Below, one piece after another: positions 31,301 through 42,559 of a stretch of 64,000 nucleotides of DNA. The translations under genes were made by a program, and so were the position numbers. The stretch's first letter is position 1. The number at the start of each line of letters is the position of its first letter. The notes under the pieces were generated by a model. That model had not been told where the DNA came from and did no database searches. It was given only the letters and a program-made list of their open reading frames with translations. Origin of the DNA: Chlorops oryzae (lineage: Eukaryota > Arthropoda > Insecta > Diptera > Chloropidae); NCBI GenBank assembly GCA_020466095.1, contig CM035808.1:34828502-34892501 (forward strand), in the 5' to 3' direction.

Positions 31301-34300
31301 AGACATGTCCGCCTGTCCGTCCGTCCGTGTCCGTATCTCCTCCGAAACGGCTGGACCAATCAAAACGAAATGTGGCACACAGGTATATCGGGGTCCGAGT
31401 ATGATCCTAACTAAAAATGGAAGACATCCGCTCACTGCCACGCCCACAAATGAATTTAATGTGTTTTCAGTAAAATGCTTGTAACTTGCGAACCACTCAA
31501 CACATTTCATTGATATTATATATACTGGTAAACTACGGAAAGGGACATATCCTGGAAAAAAATGGACGCCGCCCTCCGTAAGCCACGCCCACAAATAAGG
31601 GCTTATCGTAACTTGTGAAGTAAAAGGCGTAGAAGCTTCAAATTCGCAACATAGGTTGACCAAGGCGAAGGAAAGGCGTAGGAAAAATTTTTATGAGGCC
31701 CGCCCACTGCCACGCCCACAAATGAAGATTTTTCGTAGCTTCCGAGGTTAAAGGCGTAGAAGCTTCAAAATCGCAACATAGGTTGAAAAAGGCAAATGAA
31801 AGGTGTAGGAACAAAAATTTATGTAGCCCGCCCACTGCCACGCCCACAAATGGAGAATTTTCGTAACTTCCGAAGTAAAAGGCATAGAAGCTTCAAATTC
31901 GCAACATAGGTTCACCAAGGCGAATGAAAGGTGTAGGGAAATAATTTATGTGGCCCTCCCACTGCCACGCCCATAAATAGAGAAGCAAAACATAGTGCGC
32001 TCATAACGTCGGGACGCTGGGTATTTCAAAGTCGGGCTTGACCGACTTTAGCTTTCTTACTTGTTTGTTAATAAAATTAATAAATATTTGGACGGCGTTC
32101 TTTTAAGAATTCAAGTGTTGTTAAAGACATTCTGATATGTTACTCAAAAATACAGCAAAAAATTTCGGGTAGGTGCGGTTTTTCGCGTAAGTGCATAAAA
32201 TTGTCTGGAAAATAATAGAATGCAGCTAAGCAGAATATACTGTATCGCATTTTCGCTTGTGAAAAACAGTTGAAAACAACAAACAGCCGTCTTGTATACA
32301 TATATTTTTCGATTAATAAAAACAATTGAGTTTTGCGAAAAACCTTGCTGATAATTATATTTACTAACATTTATAAATACCATAATGAACTTCGTTCTTA
32401 TCTGGTGTCCTATGACACAACTCATTTTTTTTTCTTGCAAATGAAAGTAAACACGAGGGGCTATTTTTTGAAAAAACTTATAGAGCGGCGCAAAACTGGG
32501 AGTACACTGAAAAAAATAGTTCAAATTTTCTTTTTAATTTTGTGACAATTGTTTTCTGAGTGTAAAAATTTAAAAATTTTTTATATTTTTTCCGTTTTAT
32601 TATCTAACATAATATTTTTAGTTCGTCGTTCTATCTCAATTGGGTGTTGAGATATTTAATTTTGAAAAAAGGCTTACCAAAAAAGGATGTTTAAGGATAT
32701 CTCAAGGAATATTGAAAATAAGAATCAAAAAAGTGGTCTCCACAGTGTTTTTAGATGGCACCTATCGAAAAATCAACAAAATTTAAAAATTCCTTTCAGG
32801 GAGCAACATGCCTTTACTCAACCGGCCAGACCCTTTGTTGAGATATGTATACAAACTCACTTACAGCTACTACGTAGCGCTGCCAGACCTAACAGTTTTA
32901 ATCTAACTAGTAATTTGTAGATTTTTTTTAGCTGTTTGTATTTCAGATAATGAAATACAAGCCATTATGTCGCGTCCGTAACCACTATGTCGCGTCCGTA
33001 ATCATAATATAAAGAAAAAATGTCGCGACCGTAACCATTATGTCGCGTTCATAAACTTGTAAAGTAAACTTGTTCCGAACGAGTTATAATAATTTTATAA
33101 ATTGAAAATAGTGGAGGAACAATTTTTATTCCATTCTGCGTCAAAGGGTTTAAGTAAAGAGTGATAGAAAATACAATTTTTTCTTTATTAAAAATCGATC
33201 CCTCTAAAAAAGATGTCTACAAGGAGTTATCGAACAGTTGGAAACTAATTTACGAGAATATCGCCTCGGATGCCATTTTTGATTTTAAAAATTCTTTGAC
33301 CAAACAAAGCGTATTCAATAACGCCCGGCAACTGAACTACGAGAAATTTGGGTTCATTTGGGCCCACACAACGAATTTCTATTGAGGAATGAACTTGGGT
33401 CTCGACAAACAACGGATTTCGTGAAATAGGAAAAGGCGTAAATTTGATCACAACGGAAATTGGACCGAAAAGATTTCATAAAACGCACCATTTACGCGGA
33501 GGAATCGTTTAAAGGAAAATAAAGGGGAACCGGAAACACGTAACTTTGAGTTAGTAAAAGGCCAAAAAATTTGGAATCCGTTTCGGAGCATTCTATTTAG
33601 GAAACAAAGCAAGGCATGTTTACGCGGAGGAAATTGGGTCTTAAGGAGGAAAAATAAGGTAAGTTTGCGGTATAAGCGAAAAACCCCGTGGAACTGTTTC
33701 CAATTAATAAAAGGAGAAAAAATTTAAAGAATTTTTCCCGGGAGTTTTTTTAGGGAAAATTTTCAAAGCAATTACCCTATTCGGTTGAATCGGGGGAAGG
33801 GATTTGAAGAAAATTTAAGGCCTTGGCAACGAAGGCATATTTTGAAGGTAAGAAAAATTGGGTTTTTCGGATTTCAAAATTAATTTTCCTTTGGTGGGAA
33901 AAGGAAGGGCTTAAAAATTTAAAAGGAGAATTCGCAACTTTTCTAAAAAATGAATTTTCAAGTTTTTTGAAAATTGGCTTTAGAAAATTAAACCCTTTGG
34001 GGGGTGGGGTGTTGAGGGTGTTGGAAGAAAAATTAACCCCGGGCGTAATTTCGAAACCATAATTCTTGTCACCCCGAAAACTATTTTTTTGGGCCGGTTT
34101 TGGTTTCCTTAAATATTGGGTTTTTCCCATTTTTAGGGTGGTTTTAAGAGGAAATCCGGGAAAGGGGCGTTGAGGGAAAATTTTAAAATTTGCCTTTTCG
34201 GTTGCTTTTTAAATTGAAATTTTTTTTTCAAATCCCAAAAAAATTGGAATTTTGAATTAGTTAAATTTTTTTAAATTTTTTTGGGCTCCAAAGAAAATTT

Positions 34301-35947
34301 TAAACCCTTTGGGGCCCTGGGGTAAAAAACTGAAGGGTTTTTTTTGGAGCTACCCATTGTGATCAGAAAAAAAAAATAAAGGTGCCGGTAAATTGTCAAA
34401 AACCTTCTTTTAAAGAATCCTTTTTTTTTTTTTGGTGGTGGGTGTAAAATTGGTTTAAAATTTTTGTTTTTCCCAAGGTTGCTTTAAAAGGTAGAAAAAT
34501 TTTTTTAAATTCCGCAGGAAACTTGGCGCAAATTTAAACCAAAATGAGGAAAAATTGAAATTTTTAAAATTTGTTGGTTTTAAAATTGGTTGCCTTTTTT
34601 TTTGGAGGATTTTTTTTTTCAAACCCTTGAGGAAAAACCCAAAATTTGCCTGGTTCCAATACCATATTTTTTTTACAAAATGGTTTTTGGGCGCAAAAAA
34701 ATTTTTATTTAATATGATTTTTTCGAAAGCGTATGGTTTAAAAGATTTTTGTGAAATGCTCAGAGGTTGCGCTTTGTGGATTTTTCCAAAAACTCCTGGT
34801 TCTATGGGTTTTTATTGGAGGCCAGTGGTTCATGAGCAATGATTTTCTAGATTTTGAGGCACTAGTTGGAAGAAAATAGTCGTGTGCATAAACTACAAAA
34901 TGAATTTTAATTTTATTTGTCATTTAGGCGTCGTTAGCTAGAGTTGAAAGAAAGTGGGAGTAAAACAAATGAGGCTTTATATCTTTTACGCTATTTATGA
35001 AAATGCGGAAAAATAATGAAGTAATCCTAAAGATAGGGAGTTCCTTTGTAAATTGTTATAAGAAATTAGCATTTTGCTGTAGTATTTAGTTCTTAAACTA
35101 TGGTCCCATTAAGTTCTCAAAAACATTATAACATAAATACGTGGCAGTTCGAATGAAATCTGAACAATCATACTCCTATGTCTAGCTTTTCGACCATCCA
35201 TGATTCGGGAGCGTGATATTTGAGTTTCCAGGAACAGCTTCTTCTGATAAAAGGCTTTTTATTAAGTGCAAGACTGACATTTATTGTAATCGTTTCCCTT
35301 GAATAATGCGCACTTAAACTGATTTTGCTTATCTTAAGTTTTTTTGAAAACCTTCCTTCTGCGACTGACACCTTTTGTTATACGCACATACACTCTAAAA
35401 ATGATCGTTAGACCTGCTTCAAAGTGTTCCCATCTTTCGTTTTGAGAACAGCACTATGAAAAAATGTGTGAATCCGGTGAACTTCTGCTCTCGCTCTCTG
35501 CAAATGTTCGTAAGTTTCAAACGGAGGCCGAGAAAGTAGTCCTGTGGGGTGATTTCAAGCCAATCAGGGGACACTTGGGATGATGAAGATATGAGAAATT
35601 TCGCACTAAAAGAAATAAGTCCGGCCAGTCATGTGGATCGTAACAATGAGGTAATGATACATGGTACTTCGAATATTTGAGTATGCACATAAATCAAATT
35701 TCGACAATTTCCGCAGGATTTCTTCAATGAACTGAATTCGATGAGGGTATTTTGGCGTCGCATGGGTATTGCCGAGGCGCAGAATGCAATGCTCAATCAA
35801 GAGAAGCTGGAGCTTTTAGCGGAAAATAAAAAGTATACCGATTTTATACGCTCAATGAGCAAGAAACCAGAGCCCGAGAAATTAGGAGATGCTATTTCGG
35901 TGAAGTCCGTTATAGCAACGTCATCAAAATGTTTCTTGCGGGACTGA
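28397..35947 (+). CDS. DRC2: Dynein regulatory complex subunit 2-like (CCDC65), middle exons missing
   Basis: In other animals this protein is part of the nexin-dynein regulatory complex of motile axonemes. Five exons are readable: 28397-28582, 28645-28758, 29050-29188, about 35447-35650 and 35717-35947 (stop). Joined exons 1-3 give a lysine-rich start (PKKKKLTKEEKKQLKRQ), then a coiled coil with KANWEDTLREMKLTELREEL. In CCDC65 the corresponding part is a similar TQWRTVLREVK-type block. The last two exons carry SANVRKFQTEAEKVV and FWRRMGIAEAQNAMLNQEKL, matching the conserved FWKRYNKV region near the family C-terminus. About 200 central residues are absent. That interval holds a foldback transposon (29207-33151) and damaged sequence (33480-34850). 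The exon at 35447 has a +1 base in a GGGG run near 35567. Splice sites are canonical. Identification is from remembered family sequence, not a search. Confidence 0.62.
28786..28977. mobile_element. MITE in intron 2 of the DRC2-like gene
   Basis: The ends are GCATTCAGCTGACTCAACTG and its near inverse complement. Inside, 28856-28884 and 28913-28941 are perfect 29-bp inverted repeats separated by 28 bp, so the unit forms a strong hairpin. Non-coding, 192 bp. Confidence 0.65.
31193..32066 (-). mobile_element. Family B repeat, near-complete, with internal tandem repeats
   Basis: It begins TTTTATACCCAGCGTAAGC and ends GCTTTCTTACTTGTTTG, the reverse orientation of the 22447 copy. A block of about 125 bp is repeated roughly four times in 31570-31980. 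Each unit contains CCACGCCCACAAAT, GAAGCTTCAAA.TCGCAACA and CCCGCCCACTG. A TTGATCAGGATCAA palindrome and a GTCCGTCCGT tract lie near one end. Non-coding. Confidence 0.7.
32965..33045. repeat. Short direct repeats (ATGTCGCGTCCGTAA x4)
   Basis: Four copies of ATGTCGCG(T/A)(C/T)C(G/A)TAA occur within 80 bp near the right end of the foldback element. They could be subterminal transposase-binding repeats; that is speculation. Confidence 0.6.
33152..33479 (+). other. Possible decayed retroelement ORF1 fragment
   Basis: A 74-codon frame (33161-33385) reads DFKNSLTKQSVFNNARQL then EKFGFIWAHTTNFY. This weakly resembles the C-terminal FP/L1-ORF1-like domain of some non-LTR elements. It has no start or stop context and continues into damaged sequence. 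The call is weak. Confidence 0.22.
33480..34850. other. Damaged, homopolymer-bloated sequence (probable gap fill)
   Basis: The sequence changes character to long A, T and G runs with doubled or tripled bases (for example 34040-34480). No repeat family or codon pattern is preserved. It lies exactly where the missing DRC2 exons should be. Confidence 0.6.
34851..35446. other. No feature recognised
   Basis: This looks like normal fly sequence and probably lies in an intron of the DRC2-like gene. I could not place further exons here. Confidence 0.35.
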
Positions 35948-37291
35948 GCTCGATCTACATTAAGAGACATTCAGAAAAATTTTCATTGTTATGCATACGT
36001 ATATATCTCGTAAATGGAAAAAATGTGCTTTTTTTGGCTTGAGCGAAATTGAAACTATTAAAAAAAAAAAACTTCGATGACATTTTAAACTCAATCCAAT
36101 ATCATTAAAATCATTTTTTTGCCTGAACAAGGTACTAATTACCTTCGGCCTGTCATGTCATGCATTGAATATGCAAAGAAATGCATCACGATAAGCACCA
36201 AACAGTGCGACGACAATAATTAAAATTTCACCTGAAAGTATGCAACGCTTCTAAAAATTAAGGCAAATATTGACCCCACTTGATTAATACCAAAACGATT
36301 AAAATTTTTAAATCGCTTTTTCTCAAAATGGCGGACGTAGGTGGACCCTACATTCCCATATTTCCACTTTCCATACCAAACCCTACCAACGCTATTTTTA
36401 ATCCTTTTTTTCCGTTTTTTTTATTGGCCAACTTTCAATGCTAACAGCTCTGAAGTGCCACACTATTTGAGCATAGTTCCTGGCTACAAAATAAAATATT
36501 TTAATTGTCTTTCTTACCCCGTTTTCGTAATGAAAAAAATTACAAACCTCGATTTTTTTTCTACATACCTTACAAGAAATAAAAAAAGTAAAACAAAAAA
36601 TATGGGGAAGTTCCGAATACTCCGAAAATTCGGCACCTACTAGTGTTTTAAGAATGTGTGGTATTCTACTCTACGGAATTGCTTACGCGGAGGGTTGGTT
36701 TTGGGGTTTTAAATCCCTTCGAAAATGGGGTTATCAATAAGAAATACAGGACAGTATCCACAAAATATCCATTTTTAGATACTTATTTGATCTGGGGATT
36801 CCAAAAGGGATTTTAAAATAACTTCCAGCCAGATTCTAAATATTCCCGGATAGTTTTTCAGTCCGGAATTGTAAGAAATTCTGCCGTTCTGATTACACGG
36901 GAGGAGTGAATAGAAACGAACCAAGTACTTTGAACATTTTTAAGCAAAGTTCATCACCTTTTGTTTTTGTTGACCCTGTTTCTGTTTGAAATACCTTAAA
37001 ATACAATATACATATTTGTGTATAAAATCCAAAGTGGACTATAATCACGTTATGTTAATGAATATTTTTCAGAAAATTCACTTAACACTGCGCAATCAAT
37101 GGAATCATTGCAGAAAGCAATTAAATTTTAATGCACAGGACACAAATTATAGCTATTTAATTAAATATTACTCAACATTTTAAATCCATTCAAAGCATTT
37201 AACGGCGATTGAATCAAACTATTGTTAAAGCTGACCGAGGACAGTGCAAACCGGTTTAACGTTACGTGTTCCCGATTTTGCGGCACTCACA
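35948..37291. other. Intergenic, nothing recognised
   Basis: No supported gene. Parts of 36640-36900 share a TTACGCGGAGG-type motif with 33490 and 33617 and may also be poorly resolved sequence. The end is the 5' flank of IR copy E. Confidence 0.35.
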
Positions 37292-38970
37292 ATGAATCTA
37301 ACAAAATTATTGTTTTTCGAAAAAGGACAAAACTTTGTTATACTCGTGAATTCCTTGGCCTTTATTATTGGCAAGCGATTTGAAAGTCTATCTCCCTCTT
37401 TTGTGTTAACGTACGCGTGCCTCGATTATTCTATTTGCCATTATTTCAATGATGTTATAAGCGAGCTACTTCCAATTTCGGAAGCCCTATCCGTGCAAAT
37501 TGTGAAAGGTTCATCGAATTCGTGCGAAAAAATCCCAGGAAGAAAACATCTAAATCTAATATTCGTTGACACGTTCGAGTCCCTTCAGTGGGTGAAAATA
37601 AAAACGTATTCATCTTTCGATTGACAAACCGATTTTGTTTCAAATTTAGGTCCATCGATGTTATATCGGGAAACTCGCGAAATGACCACAACGAGTATTA
37701 TTACATTTTCCTTCGGAACACTGATGAAGTCTTACATTCTGAAATGAGGAAAATATTCAATTACTGTTGGGAAAATTGGATTATTAACTGCAATATTCAA
37801 GTGCAAAGCTCCCGGGGAGATATACTGGTCTACACTTATTATCCTTTCACTGCGGAACGTTGTGGTAAACCAACGATCAAACAGATAAATCAGTTCAACA
37901 ACGAAGGGCTTGGTCAACGAAGTGCTTTTCCCGAAGAAACTCTTGAACTTTCACGGCTGTGTCTTAAGAGCTTTTATGAATGAAACTCCACTATTCGTTC
38001 ACTTAAAAAAACATGACAATGGAACAATTGAGCCACTGAAAGGATTTGAGGTGGCATTGGCTCGAACATTGGCCAATAAATTAAATTTCAAGATCGTTGT
38101 TAAAGAGAGCCATGATGACAGGAATTTGCTCGATACAATACGTCCGGTAAGTAAACATAAAAAATATAGTTTTTTTTTGTTTTGTTTTTTTCATGAATAT
38201 CCCCTAAGAGAATAATGCACTATATTTTCAGGTTTATGAAAAAGATGTTGATTTCGGTATCGGGTGTTTCTATTTAACGGAGGAGCGTTTGAAGGTGGCA
38301 GCAGCCACGTTAAGTTATTATCAAGTTATGCAAAACTTCTTTGTTCCAATCGCAGCATATGAGCTTTTTTCCTTCGAATTACTTTTATTACCATTGACGA
38401 CCTCTTCGTGGTTATTCTTGTTAGTCTCTTCGGCATTTATGATCTTAGTTGTGTGGATTATAAGGAGGTACAATCATTTATTTTCATTTATTTACAAAAT
38501 ACGGGCTCGCAGTCCTACGTATTTCAATGTGTTCGCAATAGCACTGGGAATGTCCGTGAATAGAAAACCTAAAAGTGATTCTTTGCGATTGTTTTCTAAT
38601 GCAATGGATAATTTCGACACTTCTCATTCGAACGGCATATCAAGCGATTTTATTTAGTTTCATTCGAACACATGTTTTCAGTGGCATCCCAACTTCCATA
38701 CAGGAATTAGCTGCTGAAAACTATACTATCGCAATAACTGAACACACATATTGGTCGGCAAAGAATATAACATCAATAGCTGGAATGGATTTCAAGGTTT
38801 TGGACACTGAAATTTTCGCGAAGTTTGTGAGAACGATGTCCGGACGAAAAATTGTAGGCGCATGTCCTTTCTTCTTCATATATTATCTCTCTTCCTTAAA
38901 TAATACACTTGCTGACTTTCGATTTTTGAAGACGAACCTTAACTCGTGGCCAATTACAATTTACCTTCCG
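37292..38970 (+). CDS. Divergent ionotropic receptor (IR), subfamily 2, copy E, frameshifted and 3'-truncated
   Basis: The exon layout equals copy D: exon 1 37292-37587, exon 2 37650-38146, exon 3 from 38232. Introns keep the same phases and donors (GTGGGT, GTAAGT). Exon 2 has one extra base in a G run at about 37904-37908. Exon 3 has one extra base at about 38602-38604, in front of the LLIRTAYQAILFSFIRTH helix. Homology continues through S2 to a TIYLP motif and stops near 38960, where the sequence turns into homopolymer noise. About the last 80 residues, including the final helix, are missing. Nearby damage and the +1 bias make assembly error more likely than a true pseudogene, but both are open. 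The first 622 bp after 37348 are almost identical to copy D. Confidence 0.72.
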
Positions 38971-39722
38971 GGAAAAAGGGTTTTTTTTTCCCGGGGTTTA
39001 AAAAAAACCCCTCAAACCCCTTTTTCCCAAACCCAAAATTTTTTTCAAAAAAAATTTTGAAAAAAGGGGAAAAATTTTTTTAAAAAAAAAACAAAAAAAT
39101 TTTTTTCCCCGGGCCCTTTTTTGCCATTGGTTTTCTTTCCTTTTTTTGGAAAAATTTTGGGGCCTTTGGGGGAAAGAGGAATTTAATTATTTTAAGGGAA
39201 ACAAGGCCATTTCCAGAAGTAAGGTTACTACTTAAATTCGGCAATTTGGCAGGCCAAATTTGGAAAGATTTTCTTTTAAACATTCCCTTCATTTTTTAAA
39301 TTTCATTTGAAAGGTTAAAAAAAATTTCCCATTAAAAATTAACCTTATTTAAAAAGCCAAAATGTTAAAAATTATTTTTCCTTTGGAAAATCCTTATTTA
39401 AACCTTTTTAAAGTTAATAAGGCAAGTTTTAAAGGCCTTTAAGGGGAAATTAGATTTAGAAAGGGAAAAAACACAAATTTTGGGTTGGGATTAATACCTG
39501 TGGAATTTTTTACCAATTCTTGAAAAAAAAGAAAATAAAAATTCTGTTTAAATTGTTTAAATAAAATTTGAATTGAATTTTCGATCTTCGATTTGGAAAA
39601 CCCGAAAAGTTCAATTGTGTTTAAAGGACCCTTTGCCGGTTTTTGGTGGCCGTAAAGAAAGGAAGTTCCTTCATTTGGGATTGGAAATTTTTTTCAAGAT
39701 TTTTCCGAAGAGGGAGGACTTG
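38971..39722. other. Damaged, homopolymer-bloated sequence (probable gap fill)
   Basis: It starts abruptly inside the IR reading frame, with runs such as CCGGGAAAAAGGG and many A, T and C stutters. No family is recognisable. It should contain the end of the IR gene. Confidence 0.6.
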
Positions 39723-39728
39723 GTGGAG

Positions 39729-39954
39729 GTATCAGATGTGCATGAGAGTGCTTCAGATTAACCTCCACCATTCAAAAACGGAATCCGCCAATTTAATGAT
39801 CAACTTTGCGGAAAGTGAAGCCGATGTGGTCTTAATTCAGGAACCATGGGTCTTGGATAACCGGATCAGTGGGATTAGCACCTCAAACTACTCGCTCTAT
39901 TACAGAGCAGATATAGTTAGGCCCAGATCCTGCATTTTAATAAAGAAAACATGA
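39729..39954 (+). mobile_element. LINE fragment 1: start of ORF2 endonuclease
   Basis: A plus-strand frame reads MRVLQINLHHSKTESANLM then EADVVLIQEPWVLDN. This is the N-terminal motif set of the apurinic-type endonuclease of non-LTR retrotransposons (QINLHH and QEPW with the catalytic Glu). It ends at about 39954. The matching 3' part is at 42955. Confidence 0.75.
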
Positions 39955-41720
39955 AATGCATTCTTTATGTGAAATTTTAGTAACTGTAACTTGGTAGGCT
40001 GTGTGAGTGTTGTGCGTTGCGGCGGTTCGGCACAGTGGCTTCGACCCCGGCTAGCTCGTCGTCGGCGTGGGGTCTTGCCACACCGCTTCAACACCGCCTC
40101 CAGCTATACATAAGATTGTACCGTCGACAGGTTCGAATAAAACAGATAAATAATATAAAAAAAGGGAAAAAATAAAAGTTTGAAAAGGGATTTGAAATTC
40201 CCAGGTGAAATTAAAGGAAAGTTTTATTTGGGTAAAGTTGGGACAACAAAATTATTTCCCTAAACAACCCAAAAATTGCCAACCTAATTTTTTTAATTTT
40301 TCCCTTTACCCTAATTAAAAAACTTCAACCATTTTCCCATAAATTTTTTCCTCCCTTTCACCCAATTAAAAATTTGCAAAAAAAATTCTAGGCCACCCAA
40401 ATTTCAAAACCCTTTAGTCCCTGGCCATGCGGGCCACCCCACCTTTCCTTCACCAAAGGTGAACCCTATGGTTGCTTTCGAAGGCTTCTCCCCATAATTC
40501 AAGTTTAAAATTTTCCATTAGTGGGGCCGTTGGCCATGGGCGGGCCACCAAAATTACCTTCATTTATTCCCTTGGGAACCAAAGTTCAAAATTTAAGCTT
40601 TGGCCTTTTTTAAAGAAAGAAATCCCTTTAAATTATTCTTAATTTCTTTCTTTAATTTATTTTGGAAAAATTTCCTTTTCAGTTTTAAAATTCAACCAAT
40701 ATAATTTAATTGTGTTATGGTTCCAATTCACGATTTTAAAAAAATTTTATAATTCCCTTTTCTCATGGGCGGTGTCTCCTTTTTACTTAATTTTATCGGA
40801 AGGAAAACCGGGCCAAATTTCGAATTGATTTTCCAAGGTTTGGAAAGAAAAAAACAAGGAAGGAAAGCAAGGCGGCAAGCCGGACGAAAACCAGCGGACA
40901 TTAAATGACCGGTTTTTTCCGCTTTCTATTTTTTCAATTTCCCGGGGCAACATTTAAAATTTCCCAAAACCTTTAATTCGCCTTGGGTAAAAAAGGGAAA
41001 TTTGAAGTTTAAAAGGGTTTTAAATTCGGAAATTAACGGAAAAATTTTAATTTGTTGGGCTTCAAATTTCCGGGCCCAAAAAAAAAAAAAAATTTCCACA
41101 ACCTTTTTTCATTTTCCCTTGGTAATCCTAATGTTCCCAAATTCCAAACTTATTACCTTTTACCTAAAATTACAAAAAAAATCTTAGGGGCCCCCCTAAA
41201 TTTTTCCACCCCTTTCCTTCCCTGGTCCTATGTTGGAAGAAGCCCCCCCCTTCAAATTACAAAAACATTTGTGGGCGGGCATTGGGCCCCTTTTTTTGGT
41301 TCCTCCCCTTTAATTTCCTTGGAATTTGTCCGAATTTGAAGCTTCCGTTTTTTCCTGCCGGTTACCAATAACCCTTCGGGTTATTTGGGGGGCTCCAAAA
41401 CCGTCCAAATTTTTTCCAGGAAATTTGGCCCTTTTGTGTTTAAAGCCAAAAAATAACAAATTTAAAATTTTAATTTCCTTTTAAATTTTTATTGGAAAAA
41501 AATTTTTTTCATTTGTCTTCATCATTTTATTTTTATTGGTCTCTACCCGTTTACCTTTCCAAATTTCGAACTTAATTTCCAAAAATTTTCGGGGAATCCC
41601 AACCCACGGACGGGACCACGCCACGGGACACAGAAAAAGAGGAGGAGGAACGAGGAAGCAAAGTTAATCCGTAATTAATTTTTTGCCCGGACAATTTTGT
41701 TAAAGTTAAAATAATAAAAA
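39955..41720. other. Mostly damaged sequence with an echo of family B
   Basis: 39955-40150 looks normal but is unrecognised. From about 40160 the sequence is homopolymer-bloated. Near 40430-40580 (CACCAAAGGTGAACCCTATG, GGGCCGTTGGCCATGGGCGG) and at 41220-41350 it resembles family B with frequent small insertions, as an error-rich read of that repeat would look. Confidence 0.5.
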
Positions 41721-42079
41721 AAAAAGAAAAGGAAAACGAAAGCTTTTATGTTATTGCCCGGGATATTTGGCGTTTGAAATTATACGCATACTCTTCATTT
41801 TTCTTCCTTATTTTCACATTAGCACCATCAAATCACAAAAGTAAAAATAAAATTCAAAAAAAATTATTAAATTCTTTTTTTTTTTTTCTATTTCTCCTTC
41901 ATTTGAACTATTTAACAGAAAAATTTGAATATTGATTTAGAAATTGCATTGCACTAGATGAGTTTTCGCTTTTATTAATTTATTGCATTTTTAATTGCTT
42001 TATACTTTCTTTTTTTTTCCAACATTAAATATTAATCAGAAAACATCCTGATTATTATATTTAATGTTCTTTTCAGATA

Positions 42080-42476
42080 TACAGGGTGTCCAAATAACGT
42101 TTGGAGTTATTTTAACATGGGATAGCTTATGTTATGGGCTATATTTTTGCTTTTTGCACCACTTGTCTACGAAGTTTCGTTATTGAGTTACTATCCTTTA
42201 AAGTAGGTTGTATTTTTTAATATTCCAAGCAATTAAAATAGAAATTTTCGAAATAAACTTCTATTTTCTTTGAAAAATCTGTTTTGGCAATTAATCGTTT
42301 TTTAAACGTTTCTTTTGAGTTTTAATATTTTTCCTAGTTGGTAAATTTAAAAATGAAATTTTCGAATACAGTGTATGCGGATATTATTTTCTTTTACGGA
42401 AAAGCCATTGGCAACAACGTCGCTGCGCAACAAATGTACGCTGAAGCTTACGCATCCTTTTCAGCAGTTTCCTAAC
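42080..42476 (+). mobile_element. DNA transposon 5' fragment with DUF4817-like helix domain
   Basis: An end-like ACAGGGTGTCCAAATAACG is followed by a start codon at 42354. The peptide has YADIIFFYGKAIGNNVAAQQ, similar to the DUF4817 helix domain (YxDMxxxYGxxxGNxxxAxxxY) found at the start of many insect mariner-like transposases. The frame stops after 40 residues. Confidence 0.5.
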
Positions 42477-42559
42477 TAGGAATCTTCCTCACTGCCTGGG
42501 TAGTGATTCAAAGCATCATCTTTGCTGTTCCATATCTTCAGTTTTGATTTAATTATTTT

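Larger units (their letters stand above)
29207..33151. mobile_element. TTAA-flanked foldback element (piggyBac-like ends)
   Basis: The element is 3.9 kb. The ends are CCCTTTAACGCTGAATG (left) against the complement CCCTTTGACGCAGAATG (right), each bordered by TTTAA/TTAA. This fits piggyBac-type insertion. Long inverted arms match: about 29390-29600 mirrors 32640-32815 (block GGTGCCATCTAAAAACACTG). A second hairpin is nested at 29800-29930 / 30235-30360. No intact transposase is visible. It sits in an intron of the DRC2-like gene, 18 bp after exon 3, and itself carries a family B copy. Fragments of the same family are at 4155-4395 and 46590-46685. Confidence 0.6.

Noticed and set aside
31570..31980. 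CRISPR-like or satellite array
   Set aside because: The units are about 125 bp, diverged and internal to a family B repeat; there are no spacers and no cas genes, and the DNA is eukaryotic.
36341..36643. 100-codon plus-strand frame
   Set aside because: Phe/Lys-rich translation of AT-rich, possibly damaged sequence; no recognisable protein feature.
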